NCBI GenBank assembly: GCA_007692505.1
Contig: REBX01000069.1
Coordinates: 1-53,609, forward strand
Direction of reading: 5' to 3'
Length of the DNA: 53,609 nt
From: Gemmatimonadales bacterium
GTDB lineage: Bacteria; Gemmatimonadota; Gemmatimonadetes; Longimicrobiales; Gaopeijiaceae
The stretch's first letter is position 1. The number at the start of each line of letters is the position of its first letter. The position numbers and the translations under genes were made by a program. The notes under the pieces are model-generated. The model saw only the letters and a program-made list of their open reading frames with translations, was not told the origin of the DNA and made no database searches. Below, one piece after another: positions 17,170 through 26,065 of this stretch.

Positions 17170-17730
17170 ATGAGAGGATCCGAGATCACCGCTCTCCTGG
17201 TCTCCTACAGCGAGGGAGACGACGAGGCCCTGAAGGAACTGCTCCCCCTCATCTACCAGGACCTGAAGCGGATCGCCCGGAACCACCTCCGCCTGGAGCG
17301 GGACGGACACACCCTCTGCACGACCGCCCTCGTGCACGAGTCGTACCTGAACATGGTGGACGGGGCTCACCTGGGAGTGCGGGATCGGGCCCACTTCTTC
17401 GCCGTTGCAAGCAGGGTGATGCGCAACATCCTGGTGGACCATGCCCGGGCCCGCTCGGCAGCCAAACGGGGGGGCGACCGGATCCGGGTCACCCTCACAC
17501 CGCGCTCTGCCTCGGAGTCGCCGGAGGCGTCGCCGGAGATGATTGCCCTGGATGACGCGCTCCGCCGGCTGGGCTCCCGGGACCCCAGGGCCGAGCAGGT
17601 GGTCACGTGCAAGATCTTCGGTGGGATGACCACCCGGGAGACCGCCGAGGCCCTCCAGGTCTCCACCCGCACGGTGGAGAAGGACTGGATGGTGGCCCGG
17701 GCCTTCCTGCATCGCGAGCTGGAGGCCTGA
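17170..17730 (+). CDS. ECF-type RNA polymerase sigma factor
   Basis: 186-residue sigma-70-family factor. Region 2 runs 'LLPLIYQDLKRIARNHL' to 'FFAVASRVMRNILVDHAR', the latter resembling the -10-recognising segment of the ECF group paired with Ser/Thr kinases. Region 4 is 'VVTCKIFGGMTTRETAEALQ' followed by 'VSTRTVEKDWMVARAFL'. There is no anti-sigma gene; instead a Ser/Thr kinase starts 39 bp downstream, so regulation is likely by phosphorylation or through the kinase. Its ATG is one base after the M14 peptidase stop. In other genomes such pairs often control large exported-protein regulons, but the target here is not visible. Confidence 0.93.
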   Translation: MRGSEITALLVSYSEGDDEALKELLPLIYQDLKRIARNHLRLERDGHTLCTTALVHESYLNMVDGAHLGVRDRAHFFAVASRVMRNILVDHARARSAAKRGGDRIRVTLTPRSASESPEASPEMIALDDALRRLGSRDPRAEQVVTCKIFGGMTTRETAEALQVSTRTVEKDWMVARAFLHRELEA

Positions 17731-17769
17731 CGTCTTCGTGACCCCGGCCCCTGCACTTGAGGACAGACC

Positions 17770-20571
17770 ATGACCGAACCGAACCGACCTGGAGAGGACG
17801 CCCCCGCCTCTCCGTCCTGGCCCGAGATCCGCCAGGGGTTCGAGGAACTCATGGAACGTCCCCCTGAGGACCGGGTGGAGCGCCTCCGGGAGATGGCCGG
17901 GAGCAACCCGCTGCTGGCCCGGGAAGTCGGTCGGCTCCTGGACCACCACGACCGGGCCGGGGGAGACGGGTTCGAGGAGGACCTGGCCTCCCTTCCCTCC
18001 CGACGGCTCCGGGAGGTCACTTACGAGGCCGAGGAGGAGGACGATGCCCAGCTTCTCTCCGGCGATGCCCGAGTAGGCCCCTACCGCCTGGTGGAGCGCA
18101 TCGGCCGGGGGGGCAGCGGCACCGTGTATCGGGCCCGGCGGGTGGACGGGGCCTACGACTCCTGGGTGGCCATCAAGCTCCTCCGCAGGGGGCTGGACAC
18201 GGAGGACCTCCTTGCCCGATTCCGGGCGGAGCGGCAGATCCTGGCAGCCCTGGCCCACCCCAACATCGCTCGACTGCTGGACGGGGGCGAGCTCCCCGAC
18301 GGTCGGCCCTACCTGGTCATGGAGCACGTGGAGGGGGAGCGGATCGACGATCACTGCGCCCGGCACACCTGCGGGGTCCGGGAACGGCTCCAGCTCTTCC
18401 TGCAGGTCTGCGAAGCGGTCTCCCACGCACACCGCGAACTGGTCCTCCACCGGGACCTCAAGCCCTCCAACATCCTGGTGGACCCCGGCGGGACCGTGCA
18501 CCTGCTGGACTTCGGGATCGCCAAGCTCATCGACCCGGACCAGACCCCCGACGCCTCCACCCAGACCCGGACGGGCATCCGACTCTTCACACCGGACTAC
18601 GCTGCCCCCGAACAGCTCCAGGGCGAGCTGGCCGGTGTGTCCACCGACGTCCACCAGCTCGGGACCCTCCTGTGCCGCCTCCTCACCGGCCGGCTCCCTC
18701 ACGACGTCGCACCGGATGCAGGCCTGCCGGAACTCCAGGAAGCGATCCTGGCCGGGCGGACCCGCCGCCCCTCGGAGCTGGCCCGTGAGGAGCGGAGACG
18801 CCGATCCGGAGAGGAGGCTCCCCGGATCGGGAACGGGGTGGCCGGAATGGAGGAGGGGGAGAAGGGATCGGACTCGGACGCCGAGCCCACACGCCTGGAA
18901 CCGGTGGACCCCCGTGCCCTGCTGGGAGACCTGGATGTAATCGTGGACAAGGCGACCCGTCCGGAGCCGGGCGAACGCTACCGGAGCGTGGATGCCCTGG
19001 CGGCCGACGTCCGGGCCCACCTCACGGGCCACCCCATCCAGGCCTGTCCGCCCTCCCTCCCCTACCGCCTCCGGAAGCTGGCCCGGCGGAACCCCTCGGG
19101 GATCGCCGCCGGGATCCTGGGGGCCCTCCTCCTGGTGGTCCTTGTGACGGGCTCCACCCTCTGGGCCGTCCGCTCCCAGGCCCAGGCCGGCGAGCTCCAG
19201 CGGGAACGGGACCGGGCCGAGGCCGCGGCGGAGACGGCGGAGGAGGTCACGGAGTTCCTCCTGGACCTCTTCCGGGCATCGGGGAGCGCCAAAGCGGACA
19301 CCCTGACGGCCCGGACCCTCCTGGCCCGGGGTACGGAGCGCATTGACGAGACGCTGGGCGAACGCCCCCGCCTGCGCTCCACCCTCATGGGGACCATGGC
19401 CCGGGCCCATGCGTCCCTGGGCCTCGCCGAGCAGGCCCAGCCCCTGGCCCTGGCCCGCATCGAGGCCCTCCGGGCACTGGATTCCGATCCGGAGGACCTC
19501 GCAGATGCCCTCAACTTCGCCGGGGACCTCTTCCGGAACTCGGACCCCGACCGGGCCGAGGAACTCCTGAACGAGGCCGCCGAGCTCTGGATCGAACTCC
19601 AGGGTGTGGCAAACCCGGACTGGGCATCCGCCATGAACAACCTGGGGCTGGCGGCCCATACCCGGGGGGAGCTGGAGCGCGCCATGGACCACTTCCGGAT
19701 GGCCGCCCATGTGCAGGAGCACCATCCGGAGGGTTCACCATACTCCAGGGCCATCAACCTCTCCAACCTGGCACGCTCCCAGCAGGCGGCCGGACAGCTG
19801 GAGGAAGCCCTGGAGAGCCTCGACGTGGCCGTGGAGCTGCTGGAGGCAGAGGGGGAGGGGGCAGCGGGCACCCTGGGGGTGACCCTGAACATCATGGGTG
19901 TCGTCCACCGCCACCTGGGGAACCTGGAGGAGGCCGAAGGGGCCTACCGGCGCTCCATCGAGGCCCGGAAGGCGGCGTCTGGGGAGCGGCACCTCACCGT
20001 GGCCAACAGCCTCTACAACCTGGGGGTCCTCCTCCGGGGAATGGAGCGCCACGAGGACGCCCTGGAGGCCCTCGAGGAAGCGGCGGGCATCCGGGCCCAC
20101 GAACTGGGCGAGGACCACGCCGCCGTCATATCGGTCCGGGCGGAGATCGGGGTCCTGCACCACCAGCTCGGAAACCTGCAACTGGCAGAGGAGCTCCTCC
20201 GGCGGGCCTGGGAATTCCGGCAGGACAACCCGCCCCTGGAGACGTTTCGATTCCTCCGAACGGTCCAGTACGCCGGCGTGCTCCGGGATCTGGACCGGCC
20301 CGAGGAGGGAGAGGTGGTCCTCCGGGAGATCCTCCCCGAGGGGGTCACCCCCGACGAGCCCAACATGCGGGTGGCCAGCGTCTGGCACGAACTTGCCACC
20401 ATGAAGCTGCGGCGAGGTGACCCCTGGGCGGCCATCTCCATCCTGGAGGGGGTCGTGGCGGTTCGGGAGGAGGGTGCGGGCCCGGACCACGAAATCACCA
20501 AGGACAGCCGACGCCTTCTGGAGGAGGCCCGGTCGCAGGTCGACGAAGAGCCGGAGCCTGCCGGGGCATGA
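17770..20571 (+). CDS. Transmembrane Ser/Thr protein kinase with TPR repeats
   Basis: 933-residue kinase. The N-terminal ~100 residues are acidic. The catalytic domain starts at 'YRLVERIGRGGSGTVYRARR' (about residue 105). It has the ATP lysine in 'VAIKLL', the catalytic loop 'HRDLKPSNILV' (about 227), 'DFGIAK' (about 247) and 'TPDYAAPEQ', so it looks active. A charged insertion (about 335-380) precedes the end of the domain. A single transmembrane helix, 'AAGILGALLLVVLVTGST' (about 445), is followed by 10 or so TPR-like helices (about 560-900) predicted to be outside the cytoplasm. This is the classic partner of the ECF sigma gene immediately upstream. The last ~20 bp before the TonB gene's end contain a duplicated receptor tail. 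Confidence 0.93.
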   Translation: MTEPNRPGEDAPASPSWPEIRQGFEELMERPPEDRVERLREMAGSNPLLAREVGRLLDHHDRAGGDGFEEDLASLPSRRLREVTYEAEEEDDAQLLSGDARVGPYRLVERIGRGGSGTVYRARRVDGAYDSWVAIKLLRRGLDTEDLLARFRAERQILAALAHPNIARLLDGGELPDGRPYLVMEHVEGERIDDHCARHTCGVRERLQLFLQVCEAVSHAHRELVLHRDLKPSNILVDPGGTVHLLDFGIAKLIDPDQTPDASTQTRTGIRLFTPDYAAPEQLQGELAGVSTDVHQLGTLLCRLLTGRLPHDVAPDAGLPELQEAILAGRTRRPSELAREERRRRSGEEAPRIGNGVAGMEEGEKGSDSDAEPTRLEPVDPRALLGDLDVIVDKATRPEPGERYRSVDALAADVRAHLTGHPIQACPPSLPYRLRKLARRNPSGIAAGILGALLLVVLVTGSTLWAVRSQAQAGELQRERDRAEAAAETAEEVTEFLLDLFRASGSAKADTLTARTLLARGTERIDETLGERPRLRSTLMGTMARAHASLGLAEQAQPLALARIEALRALDSDPEDLADALNFAGDLFRNSDPDRAEELLNEAAELWIELQGVANPDWASAMNNLGLAAHTRGELERAMDHFRMAAHVQEHHPEGSPYSRAINLSNLARSQQAAGQLEEALESLDVAVELLEAEGEGAAGTLGVTLNIMGVVHRHLGNLEEAEGAYRRSIEARKAASGERHLTVANSLYNLGVLLRGMERHEDALEALEEAAGIRAHELGEDHAAVISVRAEIGVLHHQLGNLQLAEELLRRAWEFRQDNPPLETFRFLRTVQYAGVLRDLDRPEEGEVVLREILPEGVTPDEPNMRVASVWHELATMKLRRGDPWAAISILEGVVAVREEGAGPDHEITKDSRRLLEEARSQVDEEPEPAGA

Positions 20572-20577
20572 AGGTCG

Positions 20578-20604
20578 GAACGCGGCCCGAAGGGTCAGGG
20601 CCAG
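20578..20604 (-). repeat. 27-bp duplicate of the TonB-receptor C-terminal coding sequence
   Basis: Matches 20615-20641 at 25 of 27 positions. Read on the minus strand, both copies encode the same nine residues, LALTLRAAF, which is the outer-membrane beta-signal ending of the receptor. Both differences are at third codon positions (CTT/CTC and CGG/CGC). This copy lies beyond the receptor stop and in a different frame, so it is not translated as part of it. It looks like the remnant tail of a second, related outer-membrane gene. Confidence 0.7.
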
Positions 20605-20611
20605 GGGCGGC

Positions 20612-22817
20612 TCAGAACGCGGCGCGGAGGGTCAGGGCCAGCCGCCGGGGCTCCAGGATGTTGTTGTAGACGTTGGAGAACGCCGTCGTCTCGGGGCTGT
20701 TCCGGAGGGGGTAGGGGCGGTAGTCCACGAAGCTCCGATCCAGGAGGTTCTCCACCGTGGCGTTCACCGTGAGGCGCTCGTTCATCCTCCAGGAGGCACC
20801 CAGGTCCAGGAGGGTGTAGGCCTCGAAGTCCCCCAGGACCTCGGTGGCCCCCTGGGCACTCCCGCCCAGGTGGGGCTCGTGGAAGGAGTCGGGGCGGTGG
20901 CGGGAGCTCCGGTACTGTCCGCCCAGCCGCGCCTCCACCGCAGGCGTCACCTGCCAGGAGAGGCGGGCATTCAGCATGTGGGCCGGCACCCCGAAGAGGG
21001 GGTCGCCCTCCACCAGGCCGGCGGCGGCTCCGGTGGTCACCTCGCTGTGGATGAAGGTGTGGTCGGCACGGAAGGTCCAGCCCTCTGCGAGTTCACCCCG
21101 GACGCTGGACTCCACACCCTGCAGGAGGGCTTCGCCGACGTTCGCCGTCTCGCCCCCGGTGGCAGCCACCGGCCGCTCGATCCGGTCCGTGAGCTCGGTG
21201 CGGAAGGCCACCACGGAGCCGCTCAGGCGGGCACCGGGCCTCACATCGACTCCCGCCTCCCAGTTCGTGCTCAGCTCCGGCTTCAGGTCGGGGTTCCCGA
21301 AGAGCGGGTCCCGGCCGTTGTTCCCGAAGCCGATGATCCCGTCCTCGAGCTGCTCCAGGGAGGGCGTCCGGTAGCCCCGGGCCACCCCGCCCTTGAGGGC
21401 CCACGTCTCGGATGCCTCCCAGACCGCGTAGGCCCGGGGCGAGACCTGGCTGCCGAAGGTGGAGTGGTAGTCCAGTCGGGCCCCCCCCGTGAGGGCCAGG
21501 CGGTCCGTCGCTCGCCACTCGTTCTCGGCGAAGAGGCCGATCTGGTCGCTCTCGAAGGTCCGGTTCGGGATCCCGTCCGTCATCTGTGCGTCCAGGTACT
21601 GGCCGCCCACGCTCAGGGTGTGGTCTCCCAGGAGCGCCACGAAGCGGGTGTCCACGGTGACGGTGCGGGACTCCAGGGTCCGGGGGGTCCCACGCCGGCC
21701 CGATTCCTCGGTGGCGGCCCCCGAAGGGATGGTCCGCCCCGTGGTCTCGGTGGTATTCAGGGCCACGGAGGAGTCCCAGAGGCCCCGACCCAGGTCCCAC
21801 CGGTGGGCCAGGTGGAGCTGCTCACGGTTGAAGCCCAGCTCCTGGTCGTAGCCCCGCAGTCGGTCGGGGAAGGCGGCACTCCCGGGCTCCGCCCCCATGT
21901 TGATCTGCCCCAGCTGGCCGAACTCGTTGTCGTAGGTCTGACGGGTGACATCGCCCCCCAGGCGCACCTCGTGGGCGTCCCCCGGGGTCCAGCCCAGCTC
22001 GACCCCCCCCCGTCCGGATGGAGCCCCGGGTGGGCAGCTGCCCCATGGTCCGCTGGCCGTCGATGCTCTCGTCCTGCCCCGGGAAGTCCACGCGGGTGGC
22101 CTGCCGCTCGAAGAACCGGCCCCGGGCCTCCAGGGTGAGGGTCCCGGGCAGCAGGGGCCCCTGGGCCCACAGCTCGCCGGACCCGTTGTTCCCGAAGTCC
22201 GAGTCGGACTGGACGATGGCGTCCAGGGCGAGCTCGCCCTGCCAGCTCTCCTGCGGACGCCGGGTGATGATGTTCACCACCCCGCCCAGCGCATCGGAGC
22301 CGTAAAGGGTGGACATGGGGCCCCGGATCACCTCGATGCGCTCGATGGAGGCCACGGGCGGGAAGAAGGCCGCACCTGCGTCGTTGAAGGCGTTGGGGGC
22401 CACCGTTCCGGGCACGTTCTGCCGACGCCCGTCGATGAGGACCAGGGTGTATTCGGAGGGGAGCCCCCGCAGGCTGATGGTCCGGTTCCCGGTCTTGTTG
22501 CTCCGGGCATCCGTCCCGTCGATGTCCACCCCGGGGAGGTCCCGGATGGCCTCCGAGAGGTTCCGGATGGGCCGGAGGGCCACCTCTTCCCTGGACAGCC
22601 GGGTGATGGTGGCCGGTGCCAGGCGGGCACGCTGCTCGAAGCCGGAGGCCGAAACCACCACCTCCTCGAGCTGGATGGCCCCGCCATTCAGGGTGTCCGT
22701 CACGACCTGCCCCAGGACGGGGATGGAGTCGGATCCGGCAGCGGAGACCGGAAGGGAGAGAGCGCAGATACCGCAGACGGCGAGGGCGGCCGCCAGTCGG
22801 GATCGGGAGGGGAGCAT
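20612..22817 (-). CDS. TonB-dependent siderophore receptor (CirA/FepA-like), frameshifted
   Basis: Outer-membrane receptor for ferric siderophore or a similar ligand. The ATG at 22817 gives a signal peptide ('LAAALAVCGICALSLPVSAA'), a TonB-box-like 'EEVVVSASG', a plug domain ('KTGNRTISLRGLPSEYTLVL', 'MSTLYGSDALGGVVNIITR') and a beta-barrel ending in 'LALTLRAAF'. The frame breaks in a run of nine G (+ strand C9 at 22003-22011). With eight G the reading joins '...SIRTGG' to 'VELGWTPGDAHEVRLGGD', restoring a 734-residue protein. As written, the first part reads out of frame to a stop near 21822 and the second part is open from 21967. It is either a homopolymer sequencing error or slippage-based on/off switching. 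A Fur-box-like site lies 36 bp upstream. Confidence 0.88.
22003..22011. repeat. C9/G9 homopolymer at the receptor frameshift
   Basis: Nine consecutive C on the + strand (nine G in the coding sense) at exactly the point where the TonB receptor loses frame. Removing one base restores a continuous receptor. Long G tracts inside surface-protein genes are known substrates for slipped-strand phase variation, and also a common site of sequencing error. Confidence 0.85.
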
Positions 22818-22852
22818 ATGTGGAACTCGGGAAGAAGGAGCCCGGAAACGGT

Positions 22853-22867
22853 TGAGACTGATTCTCA
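22853..22867 (-). promoter_or_regulatory. Fur-box-like operator upstream of the TonB receptor
   Basis: TGAGACTGATTCTCA is a 15-bp inverted repeat (TGAGA...TCTCA) matching the Fur 7-1-7 consensus TGATAAT-N-ATTATCA at all but three or so positions. It lies 36 bp upstream of the receptor ATG in a locally AT-richer stretch. This suits iron-dependent repression of a siderophore receptor. The Fur gene itself is not in the window. Confidence 0.6.
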
Positions 22868-23147
22868 AGCGCACCCCAAGGTGGAGGGGCCACCTGACCC
22901 TGTCAAGATCCGTTGGCAGGAGCACGGCTTCGTGGCGGGATCGTATCCGTCGGGAAACAACGGCCAGCCCCTGCTCCCCGGATGACCAGCTCCCCTCTCT
23001 TCGATAGGCCCGCTTGCCCCCGAACCGGAGGATGCCCTTATTCGGTACGGCGGGGGCGGCCCATGGCGCCCCCGGGTATCAGGGAGACGGCCCGGCGCAG
23101 ATCGCTGCCCCGGGCCGCATCTCCCCCGACCAGCGACGGGAGGTCCG

Positions 23148-24416
23148 GTGGCAAGCGAGACGAAGAAGAAGGTGGTCCTGGCGTACAGCGGAGGCCTGGA
23201 CACGGCGTGCATCCTCAAGACCCTCCTGCAGAAGGGCCACGAGGTCATTGCCTACGTGGCCGACGTGGGACAGCAGGAGGACTGGGACGACATTGCCCGA
23301 CGGGCCCGTGAGACGGGGGCGAGCAAGGTCTACGTGGAGGACCTGAAGGAGGAGTTCGTCCGGGAGTTCATCTTCCCCGCCATTGCCGGCAACGCGATCT
23401 ACGAGAACCGCTACCTCCTGGGAACGGCGCTGGCCCGCCCGCCCATCGCCCGCCGGCAGGTGGAGATCGCCACCCGCGAGGGTGCCGACGCGGTGGCCCA
23501 CGGCGCCACGGGGAAGGGGAACGACCAGGTCCGCTTCGAGCTGGCCTACGCGGCCCTCCGGCCCCGGCTGGAGGTCATCGCCCCCTGGAAGGACCCGGAG
23601 TTCCTGGCCCGCTTCCAGGGGCGCCCCGACCTCCTGGCCTTCGCGAAGGAGAACCGGATCCCGGTGGAGGCCACCGCCGACAAGCCCTACTCCTCCGACG
23701 AGAACCTCATGCACCGCTCCTGGGAGGCCGGGCTCCTGGAGGACCCCGCCGTCCCGCCCCGTGAGGAGATGTTCACCCTCACCCGGTCCCTGGAGGACAC
23801 CCCCGACACGCCGACCCGCATCGAGATCGAGTTCCGGGACGCCGTGCCCGTGGCGGTGCGGAACCTGGAGGACGGGCTGGAGCTCACGGACCCGGTGGAC
23901 CTCTTCCAGTACCTGAACGACGAGGGCGGCCGCCACGGGATCGGACGGGTGGACATGGTGGAGAACCGCTACGTGGGCATCAAGTCCCGCGGGGTCTACG
24001 AGACGCCGGGAGGCACCGTCCTCCACCACGCGGTGCGGGACCTGGAGGGGATCGCCATGGACCGGGAGGTCCTCCGGCTCCGGGACATGCTCTCCCCCAA
24101 CTTCAGCGAGCTCATCTACAACGGGTTCTGGTTCTCCCCCGAGATGGACTTCATCCAGGCCGCCTTCCGCCAGTCGGAAAAGCTCATCGACGGTCGGGTC
24201 CGCCTGGACCTCTTCCGGGGGCACGCCATCCCCCGGGGACGGGACTCCCACAGCTCGCTCTACGACCAGGAGCTCTCCTCCATGGACGTGGCCGGGGGTT
24301 ACGACCAGAAGGACGCCGACGGGTTCATCCGCATCAACGCCCTCCGGCTGAGGGCACACCAGCTGATCCTCCGGCGCACCGGGGATCCCGCGGCCACCGA
24401 GAGTCCGGAAGGGTAG
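23148..24416 (+). CDS. argG: Argininosuccinate synthase
   Basis: Joins citrulline and aspartate with ATP to give argininosuccinate, the penultimate step of arginine synthesis. The ATP-binding motif '[17 protein letters not shown]' is at the N terminus. '[14 protein letters not shown]' (about residue 118) and '[15 protein letters not shown]' (about 180) are family signatures. The 422-residue length is normal. The start is GTG at 23148, with a strong GGGAGGT Shine-Dalgarno at about 23138; no ATG is nearer. It stands alone: no argH or other arg gene is adjacent. It is divergent from the TonB receptor. Confidence 0.96.
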   Translation: MASETKKKVVLAYSGGLDTACILKTLLQKGHEVIAYVADVGQQEDWDDIARRARETGASKVYVEDLKEEFVREFIFPAIAGNAIYENRYLLGTALARPPIARRQVEIATREGADAVAHGATGKGNDQVRFELAYAALRPRLEVIAPWKDPEFLARFQGRPDLLAFAKENRIPVEATADKPYSSDENLMHRSWEAGLLEDPAVPPREEMFTLTRSLEDTPDTPTRIEIEFRDAVPVAVRNLEDGLELTDPVDLFQYLNDEGGRHGIGRVDMVENRYVGIKSRGVYETPGGTVLHHAVRDLEGIAMDREVLRLRDMLSPNFSELIYNGFWFSPEMDFIQAAFRQSEKLIDGRVRLDLFRGHAIPRGRDSHSSLYDQELSSMDVAGGYDQKDADGFIRINALRLRAHQLILRRTGDPAATESPEG

Positions 24417-24519
24417 CCCGGAGAGCCCGACCCCCCGAGGCGCCCGCGACGCCATGACCCACAGAAGCAGAAACCGACTCCGGATTCGCATCCGGACCCC
24501 CGAACCGAACGGACCCCAG

Positions 24520-26052
24520 ATGAACGACGTCATTCGCACCCTCTTCGACGAACTCGACCTCACCCCCGACCAGCCGGGCACCGCCACGGGCCAGGTGTTC
24601 ATGGAGGACGACAGCGGGCCCGTCTTCGAGAGCCGGACCCCCATGGACGGCTCCGTGCTGGGGCGGGTGCGGGGGACGACCCGGGAGGAGTACGACCAGG
24701 TGGTGGACCAGTCGGTGGAGGCGTTCCGGAGCTGGCGGATGCTCCCGGCACCGGAGCGGGGCGAGATTGTGCGGCAGATCGGCCTCGAGCTCCGGCGCTT
24801 CAAGGCGCCCCTGGGGCGGCTGGTCAGCGCAGAGATGGGGAAGATCGAGCAGGAGGGGCTCGGCGAGGTACAGGAGATGATCGACATCTGCGACTTCGCC
24901 GTGGGCCAGTCCCGCATGCTCTACGGGAAGACCATGCACTCGGAGCGCCCCCGCCACCGGATGTACGAGCAGTGGCATCCGCTGGGGCCGGTGGGGGTGA
25001 TCTCGGCGTTCAACTTCCCGGTGGCCGTGTACGCCTGGAACGCCATGGTGGCGGCGGTCTGCGGGGACACCGTGATCTGGAAGGGCTCGGAGAAGACGCC
25101 CTTCTGCAGCGTGGCCGTGCAGCGCATCGTGGCCCGGGTGCTGAAGGCCAACGACCTGCCCGAGGGGGTCTTCGGGCTGGTCACCGGGGGCCGCGAGGTG
25201 GGCGAGTGGCTCTCCCACGACGAGCGCCTCCCCCTGATCTCGGCCACGGGCTCCATCCCCATGGGTCGGAGGGTGGGCAAGGTGGTGGCAAAGCGCCTGG
25301 GGCGGACGATCCTGGAGCTGGGGGGGAACAACGCCATCATCGTGTCGCCCCACGCAGACCTGGAGATGGCGGCCAGGGCGGCGGTCTTCGGCGCCGTGGG
25401 GACGGCGGGCCAGCGGTGCACCTCCACCCGGCGCATGATCGTGCACGAGGACGTGTTCGATGCCTTCCGGGAGCGGCTCGTGGAGATGTACCGGGGGATC
25501 CGCATCGGGAATCCCCTGGAGGAGGGCACGCTGGTGGGTCCCCTCATCGACGAGGAGGCGGTGGAGGCCATGCAGGCGTCCCTGGCGGAGGTCCGCAAGC
25601 TGGGGGGCACGGTGGTCCACGGGGGCGAGCCCCTGGAGGACCGGGAGGGGTTCTACGTCCGGCCGGCCATCGTGGAGGCGGAGAACCACTGGGACGTGGT
25701 GCAGCGGGAGACCTTCGCGCCCATCCTCTACCTCATCCGCTACCGGGAGCTGGACCAGGCCATCGAGATCCAGAACGGGGTCCGGCAGGGGCTCAGCTCC
25801 AGCATCTTCTCGCTGAACATGCGGGAGGTGGAGACGTTCCTGAGCCACCGGGGGTCGGACTGCGGGATCGCGAATGTGAACATCGGGACCAGCGGGGCCG
25901 AGATCGGAGGCGCCTTCGGGGGCGAGAAGGAGACAGGCGGGGGCCGGGAGTCGGGCTCCGATGCCTGGAAGGCCTACATGCGACGCCAGACGAACACGAT
26001 CAACTGGAGCGACGAGATGCCCCTGGCCCAGGGGATCGAGTTCGACGTCTGA
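24520..26052 (+). CDS. ALDH7-type aldehyde dehydrogenase (aminoadipate-semialdehyde dehydrogenase-like)
   Basis: 510-residue NAD(P)-dependent aldehyde dehydrogenase of the antiquitin/ALDH7A1 group, which oxidises alpha-aminoadipate semialdehyde in lysine catabolism and related aldehydes. The catalytic cysteine lies in 'GTAGQRCTSTRR' (about residue 300), the general-base Glu in 'LELGGNNAII' and the cofactor site in 'GVISAFNFPVAVYAWNAM'. The C-terminal block 'GGAFGGEKETGGGRESGSDA' followed by 'WKAYMRRQTNTINW' is diagnostic of ALDH7. I chose ATG 24520 over 24454; the longer start adds an Arg-rich stretch. It follows argG by 103 bp and is convergent with mgtE. No lysine-catabolic partner is nearby. 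Confidence 0.93.
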   Translation: MNDVIRTLFDELDLTPDQPGTATGQVFMEDDSGPVFESRTPMDGSVLGRVRGTTREEYDQVVDQSVEAFRSWRMLPAPERGEIVRQIGLELRRFKAPLGRLVSAEMGKIEQEGLGEVQEMIDICDFAVGQSRMLYGKTMHSERPRHRMYEQWHPLGPVGVISAFNFPVAVYAWNAMVAAVCGDTVIWKGSEKTPFCSVAVQRIVARVLKANDLPEGVFGLVTGGREVGEWLSHDERLPLISATGSIPMGRRVGKVVAKRLGRTILELGGNNAIIVSPHADLEMAARAAVFGAVGTAGQRCTSTRRMIVHEDVFDAFRERLVEMYRGIRIGNPLEEGTLVGPLIDEEAVEAMQASLAEVRKLGGTVVHGGEPLEDREGFYVRPAIVEAENHWDVVQRETFAPILYLIRYRELDQAIEIQNGVRQGLSSSIFSLNMREVETFLSHRGSDCGIANVNIGTSGAEIGGAFGGEKETGGGRESGSDAWKAYMRRQTNTINWSDEMPLAQGIEFDV

Positions 26053-26065
26053 CGCCCCGCCCGCC

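Noticed and set aside
17053-19725. An 890-codon minus-strand open frame opposite the sigma factor and kinase
   Set aside because: Composition mirrors the antisense of conserved kinase and sigma domains and shows no domain of its own.
22868-23147. A sigma-70 promoter for argG (TTGCCC near 23014, TATTCG near 23039)
   Set aside because: The hexamers are poor and the spacing (about 19 bp) is off; too weak to list as a feature.
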